This document shows, one piece after another, positions 36,081 through 45,484 of a DNA stretch of 64,000 bases (positions within the stretch are counted from its first letter, which is position 1; every line of letters begins with the position of its first letter). The notes beneath the pieces are model-generated. The model had not been told where the DNA came from. It saw nothing but the letters and a program-made list of their open reading frames with translations, and searched no databases. A program made the translations under genes and the position numbers. This stretch comes from Roseicyclus marinus (GTDB taxonomy: Bacteria; Pseudomonadota; Alphaproteobacteria; Rhodobacterales; Rhodobacteraceae). The DNA lies in assembly GCF_036322625.1 (NCBI RefSeq), contig NZ_AP027266.1:995001-1059000 (forward strand), read 5' to 3'.

Positions 36081-37691
36081 ATGCTTGCACGAATCCTTGG
36101 CTCCACCGCGATGGTGGCAGGCCTGTCGCTGGCCGCGCCGGTCGCGGCGGAAACGACGCTGCATATCCTGCATATCAACGACCTGCACAGCCGTATCCAG
36201 CCGATCAACCGGTTCGATTCGACCTGTTCCGCCGAGGATGACGCGGCGGGCGAATGTTTCGGGGGCGTGGCCCGGATCGGGACTGCCATCAACACGATCC
36301 GGGGCGATCTGGAGGCGGCAGGCGAGAACGTGATCGTTCTGGATGCGGGCGACCAGTACCAGGGCAGCCTGTTCTTCACCACCTATCGGGGCGCTGCGGC
36401 GGGCGAGTTCATGGAAACCATCGGTTTCGATGCCATGGCGCTGGGCAATCACGAGTTCAACAACGGTCCCGAGGGCCTGTTGCCGCTGCTCGATGCGGTC
36501 AGTTTCCCCGTCATCTCGGGCAATATCGACGTGAGCGCCGATCCGACGCTGAACGGCCGTGTGCAGGACCATGTGGTTCTGGACGTGAACGGGATGCAGG
36601 TCGGCCTGATCGCGGCGCTGACGCGGGATACGATCGAGATTTCCTCGCCCGGTGACAGCGTCGTCTTTGCCGAGGAGATCGCCGCGCTTCAGGCCGATGT
36701 CGATGCGCTGACCGCCCAGGGCGTCGATGTCATCGTGGCGCTGACCCATGTCGGCCTGCCCGCCGATATCCGCATCGCCGAGGCCGTGACCGGCATCGAC
36801 GTGATCGTCGGGGGCCATTCGCATACCTATCTGAGCCAGGACGACCCCGACCGCGACGGTCCCTATCCGCTATGGATCTCGAACCCCGAGGGCGTGATGG
36901 TGCCGATCGTGCAGGCCTATGCCTATTCGAAATACCTCGGGCATCTGGAGGTTACGCTCGATGATGCGGGCAGCGTCGTCTATGCCGAGGGCAACACCAT
37001 GCTGCTCGATGCGAGCGTGACACCCGACGCAGCGATTGCCGCGCGCGTGGCCGAGCTTGCCGGTCCGATCGAGGCCGCCATGGGCGAGGTCGTTGGCGCG
37101 GCCACCGATTTCATCGAGGGCGACCGCAGCGTCTGCCGGGTGATGGAATGCCCGATGGGCAATCTGGTGGCTGATGCGATGCTGGATCGCGTGGCCGATC
37201 AGGGTATTCAGATCGCCTTCGCCAACAGTGGCGGTCTGCGCGCCTCGATCGACGGGGGCGAGGTGACGATGGGCGAGGTCTTTACCGTCCTGCCGTTCCA
37301 GAACGCGCTGGCGACCTTTCAGCTGACCGGGGCGGATGTTCTGGCGGCGCTGGAAAACGGCGTGAGCCAGGTCGAGGAAGTGGCCGGCCGCTTCCCGCAG
37401 GTTGCGGGCATGCGTTTCACCTGGAACCCGGCGGGCGAGCCCGGCGCGCGGATCGTGTCGGTCGAGGTCGACATGGGCGGCACCTGGGAGGCGCTGGACC
37501 CAGGCGCGACCTATGGCATCGTCTCCAACAACTTCATGCGCGCAGGCGGCGACGGCTACAGCATCTTTGCCCGGAACGGCATGAATGCCTATGACTTCGG
37601 CCCCGGTCTGGAAGAGGTGGTGGCGACCTATATCGGTGCCAACAGCCCCTATGCGCCCTATACCGACGGGCGGATCGCCACGGTCGAGTGA
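36081..37691 (+). CDS. periplasmic 5'-nucleotidase / metallophosphatase (UshA-like)
   Basis: A 536-residue exported enzyme: signal peptide MLARILGSTAMVAGLSLAAP (cleaved near VAA-ET, residue 24), metallophosphatase domain (HINDLHS, DAGDQYQGS, GNHEFNNG, GGHSHTYL) and a C-terminal 5'-nucleotidase domain (about 340-520). It would dephosphorylate extracellular nucleotides, releasing nucleosides that the salvage genes at 13-18 kb can use. A rho-independent terminator follows. Confidence 0.93.
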   Translation: MLARILGSTAMVAGLSLAAPVAAETTLHILHINDLHSRIQPINRFDSTCSAEDDAAGECFGGVARIGTAINTIRGDLEAAGENVIVLDAGDQYQGSLFFTTYRGAAAGEFMETIGFDAMALGNHEFNNGPEGLLPLLDAVSFPVISGNIDVSADPTLNGRVQDHVVLDVNGMQVGLIAALTRDTIEISSPGDSVVFAEEIAALQADVDALTAQGVDVIVALTHVGLPADIRIAEAVTGIDVIVGGHSHTYLSQDDPDRDGPYPLWISNPEGVMVPIVQAYAYSKYLGHLEVTLDDAGSVVYAEGNTMLLDASVTPDAAIAARVAELAGPIEAAMGEVVGAATDFIEGDRSVCRVMECPMGNLVADAMLDRVADQGIQIAFANSGGLRASIDGGEVTMGEVFTVLPFQNALATFQLTGADVLAALENGVSQVEEVAGRFPQVAGMRFTWNPAGEPGARIVSVEVDMGGTWEALDPGATYGIVSNNFMRAGGDGYSIFARNGMNAYDFGPGLEEVVATYIGANSPYAPYTDGRIATVE

Positions 37692-37713
37692 CCGGACCAC
37701 GAGAGACGTGCAG

Positions 37714-37747
37714 GGCCGGTGCGGGACATCCCCGCGCCGGCCTTTTT
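37714..37747 (+). terminator. rho-independent terminator of the 5'-nucleotidase gene
   Basis: GGCCGG-T-GCGGG pairs with CCCGC-G-CCGGCC around a short loop (37714-37742), followed by TTTTT (37743-37747). Stem of about 11 pairs with one bulge-like mismatch. Confidence 0.82.
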
Positions 37748-37859
37748 CATGCCATGCAAACCGTGCAGGGCGGGTGTCGGATCGGGGCAATTGTGCGCGC
37801 CGTTAGCGCCACCATATTGCGGGCATGAAGAGAGTTTCGATGTCTGAAGGGAGCCACCG

Positions 37860-38024
37860 ATGGTTTCGATGATCACCCGCCTGCGCACGGCCGCCGCAAA
37901 GCGCGCCGCCTACAACCAGACTGTCCGCGAGATTTCCAGCCTGCCGCGCGAGATGGCATGGGATATCGGCATTTTCCGCGAGGATGCGGAAAAGATCGCG
38001 TGGCGGCACGTTTACGGGCGCTGA
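37860..38024 (+). CDS. DUF1127 small protein
   Basis: A 54-residue basic protein, MVSMITRLRTAAAKRAAYNQ, ending REMAWDIGIFREDAEKIAWR, which matches the short DUF1127 family of alphaproteobacteria (an Arg-rich helix, then a DIG-x-R motif). Members have been linked to RNA binding, phosphate and stress responses. An AAGGGAG site precedes the ATG by 7 bases. It lies upstream of the SRAP gene. Confidence 0.8.
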   Translation: MVSMITRLRTAAAKRAAYNQTVREISSLPREMAWDIGIFREDAEKIAWRHVYGR

Positions 38025-38047
38025 AACCGCGCCTATCCTTGCGCCCC

Positions 38048-38713
38048 ATGTGCGGGCGCATGACCATGACCCATCCCGATGACGCCATGGCGCGGCTGTT
38101 TCAGGCCGCGCCGTCGAACGACCTGCCAGAGGTGCCGCGCTACAACATCTGCCCGACGCAGGCCGTGGCCGTGGTGACGACGGGACAGGGCGGGCGGCGC
38201 TTGCGCCCGATGCGATGGGGGTTCGTGCCGCAGTGGTACAAGACGCCCACGGATGGCCCCCTTCTGATCAATGCGCGTGCCGAAACCATCGCCGAGAAAC
38301 CGGCCTTTCGCGCCGCCGTGCGCGAGCGGCGGTGCCTGATCCCGGCCAGCGGCTTTTACGAATGGACCAAGGATGAGGGCGGCAACCGGCTGCCGTGGTA
38401 TTTCGCGCCCAAGGGGGAGGGGCCGCTGGTTTTCGCAGGGATCTGGCAGGATTGGGCGCAGGGCGATGCGCGCCTGACGGCTTGTGCCATCGTCACGGCG
38501 GGGGCCAGCGACTGGATGGCCGCGACCCATCACCGTGAGCCGGTCGTGCTGGACCCCGCCGATTGGGCGCGCTGGCTGGGTGAGACCGGGGAAAAGGCCG
38601 CCCCCCTGATGCGTCCGGCCCCCGAAGGGTGGTATGACCGTTGGCGCGTGGACCCGCGCGTCAATTCCAACCGCGCAGCGGGCGAGGATCTGATCAGACC
38701 GCTGGCGGCCTGA
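38048..38713 (+). CDS. SOS response-associated peptidase (SRAP, YedK/HMCES-like)
   Basis: A 221-residue SRAP protein. The N-terminal MCGRMTM gives, after Met removal, the catalytic Cys that forms a thiazolidine link with abasic sites in single-stranded DNA; INARAET (Asn), GFYEW (Glu) and ATHHREPVVL (His) complete the family site. It protects abasic DNA from breakage. It starts 23 bp after the DUF1127 stop. Confidence 0.93.
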   Translation: MCGRMTMTHPDDAMARLFQAAPSNDLPEVPRYNICPTQAVAVVTTGQGGRRLRPMRWGFVPQWYKTPTDGPLLINARAETIAEKPAFRAAVRERRCLIPASGFYEWTKDEGGNRLPWYFAPKGEGPLVFAGIWQDWAQGDARLTACAIVTAGASDWMAATHHREPVVLDPADWARWLGETGEKAAPLMRPAPEGWYDRWRVDPRVNSNRAAGEDLIRPLAA

Positions 38714-38897
38714 GGCCCGACCCGATGCCCGGCCCTAAACCACGCCCGCAAGCCGCAAGGCCCGCGTGACGCTTTTTTCGTCGGAGTGTCGTCGGCAGGT
38801 TTGCATTCGGCCACAAAAAATCATATGATGTTAACCGGTTAGTAAGCGTGCCCCGCGTCCCGTCCGTTCTGGGATCCTTCAAGGGTAGCCTTGCCTG

Positions 38898-40685
38898 ATG
38901 ACCGACAAGACTGCCCCATCTCCGTCAGGGCGCTTTTCCCAAGCTCAAGAGCATGGCCGCTCATGGGATATCGCTATCGCAGACGGCTATTGCCGGGCCG
39001 GGACGGTGTCGCCTTGGGGGGCGGTTTTCAAGCCCACGATCACGTCGCGCCCGAGGATCGTCGGCGTGGCCGTGTTCGTGCTGTTGGGGCTCTTTGCCGC
39101 GACCGTCGTCGTCTACGAGACGGGCGGCACGACCTATCCCTATCCTTATGTGATCTTGTTGCCCGTCATCCTGGCCGCGGCCGTTTTCAAGATCCCCGGC
39201 GGGCTTGTCGCGGGGCTGATCGCCGCGCTTTGCATCGGACCATGGATGCCGCTCGACGTGGAAAACGAGGTGATGCAGACCACGCAGGCCTGGGTCTTTC
39301 GCCTCGTGATGTTCCTGATGATCGGTGGGTTCACGGGGCTTTTGGCGATGCTGATGTACCTGCGCCAACAAGAAAGCGTCGCGCGTGAACGCATCGATCC
39401 CGTGACCGGTCTCTTGTCGCCGGTGGCCTCCATACGGCTGATTGCGGGGGCAGATCCCATCGAACAGCTGCCGCAGCCGCCGGGTTACGCGGTGGTCGTC
39501 GCCTTTGAGGGGCTTTCCGCCGTCCTGCGCGCCCTTGGGATCGAGGCGTCCAACCGCGCCATCTGCCAGATCGGGCGCGCGCTCGAGGCTGCGATGGGGC
39601 CGGACCGGCTGGTCACGCGCATCCATGGATCGACCTTCGGGATCGCCTTGCCCAGCGGGATGCGCAGCCTGCGCGATTTCGTCGAGGACATGGAAGAGCG
39701 GATGCCCGCGACCATCCCTTTCGAGAATTTCTCCCTTTTGCTGTTGCCGCGCTTTGGTCTGGCCCGACTGACCGAGGAGGATCGTTTGGCGGGGCATGCG
39801 TTCCGCAAGGCGATGGCGGGGCTGACATTGGCGCGCAAGCACGGGCGACGGGTCGGACGCTATAGCAGCAGCTTCGACATGTCGGCGAGGCGAAGTCTTG
39901 TCTTGCTGTCGGATTTCGAACGCGCACTGCGGGAGGAGGAACTGGAGGTCCATTTCCAGCCAAAGGTGGATCTGGCAACGCGCGAGATCATGGGGGTCGA
40001 AGCGCTGGTGCGTTGGCGAGACATCGTATCGGGCAACATCCCGCCCAGCATCTTTGTCCCGATCGTCGAGAAGACGACCCTGATCGACCAGATGACCCGC
40101 TATGTCGCGCAGACTGCCATCCGGCAACTTGCGCAATGGCAGCGCCAGGGGATCGAGCTGGAACTGGCGCTCAACCTGTCGCCGCCGCTACTGGGCAATC
40201 CGGATTTCATGAATTTCCTGAAAGCCTTGCCGCAGGAATACGGGATAGACCCCACCCGGATCGAGATCGAGATCACGGAAAACGCGCTGATGGAGAATGC
40301 TGACGCCCTGTTGCGGGTGCTGCATGACCTGAATGGCAGCGGGTTCAGGCTGGCCATCGACGATTTCGGCACGGGCTATTCCTCGTTGCTTTATCTCAAG
40401 AACTTTCCGATCTCCACGGTCAAGCTGGACCAGTCCTTTGTCCGGGACCTGCCGGACAACGAGGCGAGCGCCGCGATTTCGGCGATGACGGCGGCGGTGT
40501 GCAAACGCATGAAGACCCGCATCGTCGCGGAAGGGATCGAAACCCCGGAAAGCGAGGCCTTCTTGTTGGAACAGGGGTTCGACGTGGGACAGGGGTTCCT
40601 GTATTCCGAACCGCTTTCCGCCAAGGACATCACCGACTGGATCACCGCATACAGGGCGAACCTGCCCATACAGCAGCCGGCATGA
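38898..40685 (+). CDS. c-di-GMP phosphodiesterase (EAL) with degenerate GGDEF domain
   Basis: A 595-residue membrane protein: three hydrophobic segments (about 54-73, 84-112, 134-153), a degenerate GGDEF domain (about 165-320, with RIHGSTFG where GGDEF should be) and a complete EAL domain (about 335-585). The EAL site is intact: EALVRW (Glu368), NLS (Asn426), EITENAL, DDFGTG (488-493), Lys509 and AEGIE. It should hydrolyse c-di-GMP, while the GGDEF part may bind GTP. It converges on a diguanylate cyclase gene. Confidence 0.9.
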   Translation: MTDKTAPSPSGRFSQAQEHGRSWDIAIADGYCRAGTVSPWGAVFKPTITSRPRIVGVAVFVLLGLFAATVVVYETGGTTYPYPYVILLPVILAAAVFKIPGGLVAGLIAALCIGPWMPLDVENEVMQTTQAWVFRLVMFLMIGGFTGLLAMLMYLRQQESVARERIDPVTGLLSPVASIRLIAGADPIEQLPQPPGYAVVVAFEGLSAVLRALGIEASNRAICQIGRALEAAMGPDRLVTRIHGSTFGIALPSGMRSLRDFVEDMEERMPATIPFENFSLLLLPRFGLARLTEEDRLAGHAFRKAMAGLTLARKHGRRVGRYSSSFDMSARRSLVLLSDFERALREEELEVHFQPKVDLATREIMGVEALVRWRDIVSGNIPPSIFVPIVEKTTLIDQMTRYVAQTAIRQLAQWQRQGIELELALNLSPPLLGNPDFMNFLKALPQEYGIDPTRIEIEITENALMENADALLRVLHDLNGSGFRLAIDDFGTGYSSLLYLKNFPISTVKLDQSFVRDLPDNEASAAISAMTAAVCKRMKTRIVAEGIETPESEAFLLEQGFDVGQGFLYSEPLSAKDITDWITAYRANLPIQQPA

Positions 40686-40727
40686 TCACGAGGCGCGCCT
40701 TGGGGGCGCAGCGCGGTCGGGGCAGCG

Positions 40728-41849
40728 TCAGGCCGAGCGTGTGACCCGTGCGCGGGTCGCGGTTTTCTGGACATACATTCTTTGGTCGGCGACAGCGATG
40801 GCCGTATCCATGTCAGGATGGTCTGTCACCGCGGCCACACCATAGGAAATGCCGTAATTCTCGCCGGGCCAGCTGGCGCTGGGCAAGGTTTCGCGCAGCT
40901 TGACTTGGATCGCGTCGAGCTTGGTCAGCATGACCTCGGGGCGGGCCTCGGCCGCGATCCAGAATTCGTCGCCGCCGATCCGGGCCACGCAGTCATCCTT
41001 GCGGAACCCGTCGCGCAGGGCCTTGCCGACCAGGCGGATGTAATCGTCGCCGACCGAATGGCCCCGGGAGTCGTTGACCTTTTTCAGATCGTTGATGTCG
41101 ACGACCGCGATCGACAGCCGATGCTGCGTGCTCAACCGGTGTGTCATGAGATTCTCGAAACCCTGCCGTGAATAGCACCCGGTCAGGGGGTCGAGCTCGA
41201 TCTGCTTGAGAAGTTCCGAATTCTTCTTGGCAAAGAAGGAGGACAGCGTGACCGCAAGCCCCGCGCCGATGGCGGCGAGCAGGCCGAAAAACAGGTGATT
41301 GCGGACATTGGACAGCGCGATGGTGACGCTTTCGATCTTGGCCAGGCGGTCAAGCCGCGCGGCTTCGAGCATGGCGAACTTGTAGGGATGCCAGGTGCGC
41401 TGCGCCTCGGTCGCCAGTTCGTAGAGACGTGACAGCTGCTCGTTTCCGATCTGGGGCGTATTGTCCACGATCTCTGCCATCCTGTCGCGGATCGAGAAGA
41501 GCGCGGGGACCACGTAATCGGCCTCGGCCCGGTCGAGGATGACCTGCATCTGCGCTTCGCTGACCTGGCTCAGGCGGGAATAGAGCACGTCGAAGGATGT
41601 TCTGATCCGGTCGTCGTTGCGGTTTTCTTCGTCGCCGAGGGCGAGCAGGACATCGGTCCTGAATTCCGCGAGGTTGAATTCCACCTGCGTCGAGGTCCAG
41701 AGCGTCAGTTCCCGGTCCGTCGTCGAAATGCCGGTGATGGTTTCGTTCAGGTTCACGAATGCGTTGAACAAGGACCAGCTGCCCAGCAGGCATACCAGCA
41801 CCACCACTGGGACGATCTGCTGCAAAGATGGCGGCCAAAGCGAACGCAT
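40728..41849 (-). CDS. diguanylate cyclase with periplasmic helical sensor region
   Basis: A 373-residue cyclase: membrane helix (about 11-30), a mostly helical periplasmic part (about 31-185), a second membrane helix (about 186-206) and a GGDEF domain. The active site GGDEF is intact (292-296) and the inhibitory RxxD motif (RKDD, 283-286) lies five residues before it, so it should make c-di-GMP with product inhibition. It lies 128 bp downstream of the molybdopterin-fold protein gene and faces the EAL gene. Confidence 0.92.
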   Translation of the reverse strand: MRSLWPPSLQQIVPVVVLVCLLGSWSLFNAFVNLNETITGISTTDRELTLWTSTQVEFNLAEFRTDVLLALGDEENRNDDRIRTSFDVLYSRLSQVSEAQMQVILDRAEADYVVPALFSIRDRMAEIVDNTPQIGNEQLSRLYELATEAQRTWHPYKFAMLEAARLDRLAKIESVTIALSNVRNHLFFGLLAAIGAGLAVTLSSFFAKKNSELLKQIELDPLTGCYSRQGFENLMTHRLSTQHRLSIAVVDINDLKKVNDSRGHSVGDDYIRLVGKALRDGFRKDDCVARIGGDEFWIAAEARPEVMLTKLDAIQVKLRETLPSASWPGENYGISYGVAAVTDHPDMDTAIAVADQRMYVQKTATRARVTRSA

Positions 41850-41977
41850 GAACCCGACTTTCCCGGTGAAAGCGCAGGTACTCAAAGCGCGCGGTACGCA
41901 AAACCCAAACAGTTGTGAATATACTAAACGCTACCCCAAAATATGGGGCAGCGCAACTTGGCTCGCGTGGACCTGCC

Positions 41978-42508
41978 TCAGGGCAGGACTTCGATCTCGA
42001 TCAGCTGCCAGATGCTCCGGGCGTAGATTTCCTCGGTCTGGTAGTCCGTCGTTGAATCGTAGGGATACACGAGCCAGAGCGGTCCTTTGTTTCGGATCGA
42101 CATCGGGCTGCCATTTTGCTCATAGGCCACGATCGGTCCACCTTCGCGGGCGTCGCTGGCGGGAATGGTGATGCGATAGTCGTTCAGCGCCCGCAGTTGC
42201 AGATTGTCGCCGGTCGCGCCCACATGCTCCAGCAGCACATCGAGCGACACACCGCGGAATTCCTGCACGCCGTCGGTCCAGATCGTCGAGGTTTCGAACG
42301 TTTCCGAGGGCAGGGCGGTCAGCAGGTCCAGATCGAATTGCGCGATATTTCCCTCGCCGACATTCGTGATGGCCCCGCGGACCGTCAGAAGCGGTTCGCC
42401 CGTCGGGCTTGCCAGCGTGTTGGCACCGGCGCTGCCTGCGATTGCGACAGATGCCGCCCCCAGCATCATGGCCCGGCGTGTCATGGCGAAAAGAGCAGCA
42501 AATCGCAT
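41978..42508 (-). CDS. Tat-exported molybdopterin-binding-fold protein lacking cysteine
   Basis: A 176-residue protein with a twin-arginine type signal (MTRRAMMLGAASVAIAG, RR at 11-12). The mature part (LLTVRGAI, FDLDLLTALPSETF, FRGVSLDVLLEHVGA, GPLWLVYPYD) follows the sulfite oxidase-like molybdopterin domain. It contains no cysteine at all, so the usual Mo-ligating Cys is absent and catalysis of that type is unlikely. A GAGGAAT site precedes the ATG. Its place upstream of a membrane diguanylate cyclase suggests a periplasmic sensing role. Confidence 0.82.
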   Translation of the reverse strand: MRFAALFAMTRRAMMLGAASVAIAGSAGANTLASPTGEPLLTVRGAITNVGEGNIAQFDLDLLTALPSETFETSTIWTDGVQEFRGVSLDVLLEHVGATGDNLQLRALNDYRITIPASDAREGGPIVAYEQNGSPMSIRNKGPLWLVYPYDSTTDYQTEEIYARSIWQLIEIEVLP

Positions 42509-42716
42509 CGCGAATTCCTCGTTGGTATCCCCGTCAGGGGGAAGAGTGTTGAACGCAGGAGAATCGATACGACTTCGCGCGAAGGATACCCAAAAGGTGA
42601 CAAGTATCAACAACTTGGTGCCGCGTGCCTGGGACGGGGCATGCGGCATGGGCAGGATCGGTGCGATCGGGCGCCTGTCACGGGTGCCGGTGGCCGCAGT
42701 GCAAAGCCAAGGAGAG

Positions 42717-42790
42717 TGGAGCGGGCGGCGGGAATCGAACCCGCGTCTCTTGCTTGGAAGGCAAGGGTCTTACCATTACACAACGCCCGC
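42717..42790 (-). tRNA. tRNA-Gly(TCC)
   Basis: On the minus strand a 74-nt tRNA with a 7-bp acceptor stem (GCGGGCG/CGCCCGC), D-arm TGTAATGGTAAGA, anticodon arm CTTGC-CTTCCAA-GCAAG giving anticodon TCC, T-arm GGGTTCGATTCCC, discriminator T and an encoded CCA. It reads GGA glycine codons. Confidence 0.96.
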
Positions 42791-42842
42791 ATCTGCCGGG
42801 GGGAGGTAAAGCCCCCCGACCGCTCCGTCAAGCACCGCGCCA

Positions 42843-45317
42843 TCAGAAGATGAAATCGCTGGTGTCGAGATCGGCCATGTCGACGCCCCAGAGGAGGATG
42901 GAATTGCCGCCGCCCGTGGCGAGCAGCACGCCGCCCCCCGTGGTCGTCACCGCACCGCTGGAGGCTGCGAAGGCGTCGTAATCGTCAAAGCCCGCCAAGC
43001 CCGTGATCCCCGACAGGTCGATCCTTTCCCACGGGTTGAGGGCGTCGAAATCCCGGATCGTATCCTGCCCGTGGCCATCGCCAAAGACGAAGATGTCCCA
43101 GTTGAAATTGCCCCAGAGTTCGTCGTCGCCCGCACCACCCTCTAGTCGGTCGAAGCCGCTGCCGCCGGATAGACGGTCATCGCCATCGCCACCAACAAGC
43201 GTGTCATTACCTGCTCCGGCGAAAAGCGCATCCGGTCCGTCCCCGCCCAGAAGCAGGTCATTGCCCGCGCCCGCGAAGAGCCGGTCGAAACCCGCGCCCC
43301 CATCGAGCGTGTCATTGCCAAAATCCCCGAACAGGTTGTCAGCCTGCGCATCGCCCGAGAGGCTGTCGTTACCGTCACCGCCGCGCAGGACATCAAAGCC
43401 TGCATCGCCTGTGAGCGTGTCATTGCCACCCTCCCCGAAGAGCGTGTCATTTGCGGTGCCGCCCGAGAGGAAGTCATCGGCCTCGCCGCCATGCAGAAGG
43501 TCATTGTCCGCGCCGCCGAAGAGCCGATCGCCATCCAAGCCGCCTTCGAGCGTATCGTTCCCGATCCCGCCGAGCAGCAGGTCGGCCCCTTCGCCGCCCT
43601 GCAGCCTATCACTGCCCGAACCGCCAAAGAGCCGGTCATTGCCATCGTCTCCTGCCAGCGTATCGTTGCCCGCCGCGCCCAAGAGGATGTCCGCCTGCTC
43701 CCCGCCCGATAGGCTGTCATCGCCGTCCCCGCCGTCGAGCGTGTCGAACCCCGCCCCGCCGCTCAGCAGGTCATTGCCGCCATCGCCCGAGAGACAGTCG
43801 TTGTGCCAGCCGCCGTCGAGCGTGTCGTCGCCGTCGCCACCCGACAGGCTGTCGTGGCCGCGATTGCCAAGGAGCGTGTTGGCCCATTCATTGCCGGTGA
43901 TCGTGTCATCGCCCGCGCCGCCGCTGGCGGCCTCGATCACCACGCCCGCCGCGATGGTGAAGCCGCCGTGGATGCCCGCCACGAAAGAGACATAGCCGCC
44001 GCCATTGGGCGCATAGGTGAGCGGTGCGGCGCGCAGGTCGATCACCGCCGCCGTATTGCCATTGTGGCGGATCGTGTCGTCCCCGCCTGCGTCCCAGATC
44101 GCCGAATAGAAGGTGCCCGAGCCGTTGGTGTCGGGCAGGACATAGGTCTCGTCGCCCGTATTGGTCGACAGGTTCGCGCCGTATTTCTCCTGCAGCACCG
44201 CGATGTCGAACGCCATCGGCGTGCCCGCAAATCCATAGGCAAAGAAGGTGCTCGGCCCGTGGGGGGCCGTATCCCAGGTCGGATTGTAGGACATCATCGT
44301 GTTGATGCCCTGGTTGAGGTCGAATTCGCCGAGAGAGTGGAACGGCGCCGTCACGCCGTTCATGATGCGCGACCCGCCGCCGCTGTCATGGGGATGGGCA
44401 AGACCCAGGCCATGGCCGATCTCGTGGATCAGGGCGAAAAAGCCGAAAGACCCCGGTTGGATCCGTTCATGTGTCCAGGTCGCATCCGTGTTGAAAAGCA
44501 CGCCCCAACCGTCAACAACATGGCTTGACCCGTCCAGCGTGACCTCGCCGCCGCCGACGCCCCAATAGCCGACAGCGCCGCCGGTGGTGGCGGCAGAGGA
44601 TTCCACCATGAAGAAATCGGCCTCGTTCGGATCGGTGACGAAAGTGAAGGTGACATTGGCCACCGCCTCGAACCTGTCGAAGGCCCGGCGTGCCTGCTCC
44701 ATCTCGACCGCGTCCCATTCGCCGGTGAGTTGCGGATCCCGCAAGCCATCGTCAAAGGTGACATTGCCCGGCGCGAAATAGACATTGATGATGCTCGGCG
44801 CGGTATAGTTCCACGTGATCGCCTCGAGCGGATTGGTCGACGGCTCGATCATCGGCCCGCCGATGGTGACATAGAGCGTATAGGTGCCGGTATCGACGAA
44901 GCCCGTCTCCATACCTTCGGCCGTGTTGTAGTAGCTGTCGGCGACGATATAGCCCGTGCCGCTCTCCGTGGCCGTGAAGGTGAAGTATTCGGTCCCGCCC
45001 TCGAAGAAGTAGTCGATGACCTGGATTTGCGTCCCGGTCTCGTCATAGAGGTGGATGTAGGGGTCCGTCAGCGTGCCCGGCGTCAGCGTGACCGAATAGG
45101 TGACGCCTGCTTCGTATTCCACCCGGAACCAATCCCAATCGCCCAAGGCGCCGATCGATCCGTGGAACGTGTCGCCCGCGACAAGCTGCACCGCCTGCTC
45201 GGGCTCATCGCCGGCATCACCGCCGGGAAGATCGCTTTCGTTCAGGATGCGCGCGCTTGCGCTTTCATGCAGCCAGTCGCCGGCAAAGGGATTGATAAGG
45301 GTACAGGTCAAACACAT
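42843..45317 (-). CDS. secreted M10 serralysin-like metalloprotease with RTX repeats
   Basis: An 824-residue type I secreted protein. N-terminus MCLTCTLINPF without signal peptide; PPC-like domain about 40-155; protease domain about 165-440 with zinc motif HEIGHGLGLAHPH (298-310) and Met-turn MMSY (341-344); about 28 glycine-rich Ca2+-binding RTX nonapeptides (GGxGxDxLx, about 470-750); C-terminal M10_C domain and end LDTSDFIF, a typical C-terminal secretion signal. It probably degrades extracellular protein. No HlyB/HlyD/TolC set lies in the window; the nearby ABC gene is of another type. Confidence 0.93.
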   Translation of the reverse strand: MCLTCTLINPFAGDWLHESASARILNESDLPGGDAGDEPEQAVQLVAGDTFHGSIGALGDWDWFRVEYEAGVTYSVTLTPGTLTDPYIHLYDETGTQIQVIDYFFEGGTEYFTFTATESGTGYIVADSYYNTAEGMETGFVDTGTYTLYVTIGGPMIEPSTNPLEAITWNYTAPSIINVYFAPGNVTFDDGLRDPQLTGEWDAVEMEQARRAFDRFEAVANVTFTFVTDPNEADFFMVESSAATTGGAVGYWGVGGGEVTLDGSSHVVDGWGVLFNTDATWTHERIQPGSFGFFALIHEIGHGLGLAHPHDSGGGSRIMNGVTAPFHSLGEFDLNQGINTMMSYNPTWDTAPHGPSTFFAYGFAGTPMAFDIAVLQEKYGANLSTNTGDETYVLPDTNGSGTFYSAIWDAGGDDTIRHNGNTAAVIDLRAAPLTYAPNGGGYVSFVAGIHGGFTIAAGVVIEAASGGAGDDTITGNEWANTLLGNRGHDSLSGGDGDDTLDGGWHNDCLSGDGGNDLLSGGAGFDTLDGGDGDDSLSGGEQADILLGAAGNDTLAGDDGNDRLFGGSGSDRLQGGEGADLLLGGIGNDTLEGGLDGDRLFGGADNDLLHGGEADDFLSGGTANDTLFGEGGNDTLTGDAGFDVLRGGDGNDSLSGDAQADNLFGDFGNDTLDGGAGFDRLFAGAGNDLLLGGDGPDALFAGAGNDTLVGGDGDDRLSGGSGFDRLEGGAGDDELWGNFNWDIFVFGDGHGQDTIRDFDALNPWERIDLSGITGLAGFDDYDAFAASSGAVTTTGGGVLLATGGGNSILLWGVDMADLDTSDFIF

Positions 45318-45484
45318 GGCACAAGACTCGGGATCATATGGATCAAACTCTTACGCCTGATTTGTCTCATGGGTGCGGCCAATCCGGCAAGAGTGTTCCG
45401 CCGCAAGATGCATTGCCCGATGGCAGAATTTGCGACTAGGATCAGGCCTGTGGTTTCGGTTTCCGCGGCATGGAAAGGCAGATC

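Noticed and set aside
38806-38836. Possible dif site upstream of the EAL gene
   Set aside because: Only one arm (TGATGTTAACC) resembles the XerD side; the other arm and centre do not match, so it is not listed as a feature.
42524-42590. GGTATCC/GGATACC inverted repeat upstream of the molybdopterin-fold gene
   Set aside because: Arms are only 7 bp and 53 bp apart; too weak to call an operator.
43140-43900. Repetitive array resembling a tandem repeat or CRISPR-like region
   Set aside because: The repetition is the coding sequence of RTX nonapeptides in the M10 protease; unit length and spacing follow the codons, and there are no constant repeats with unique spacers.
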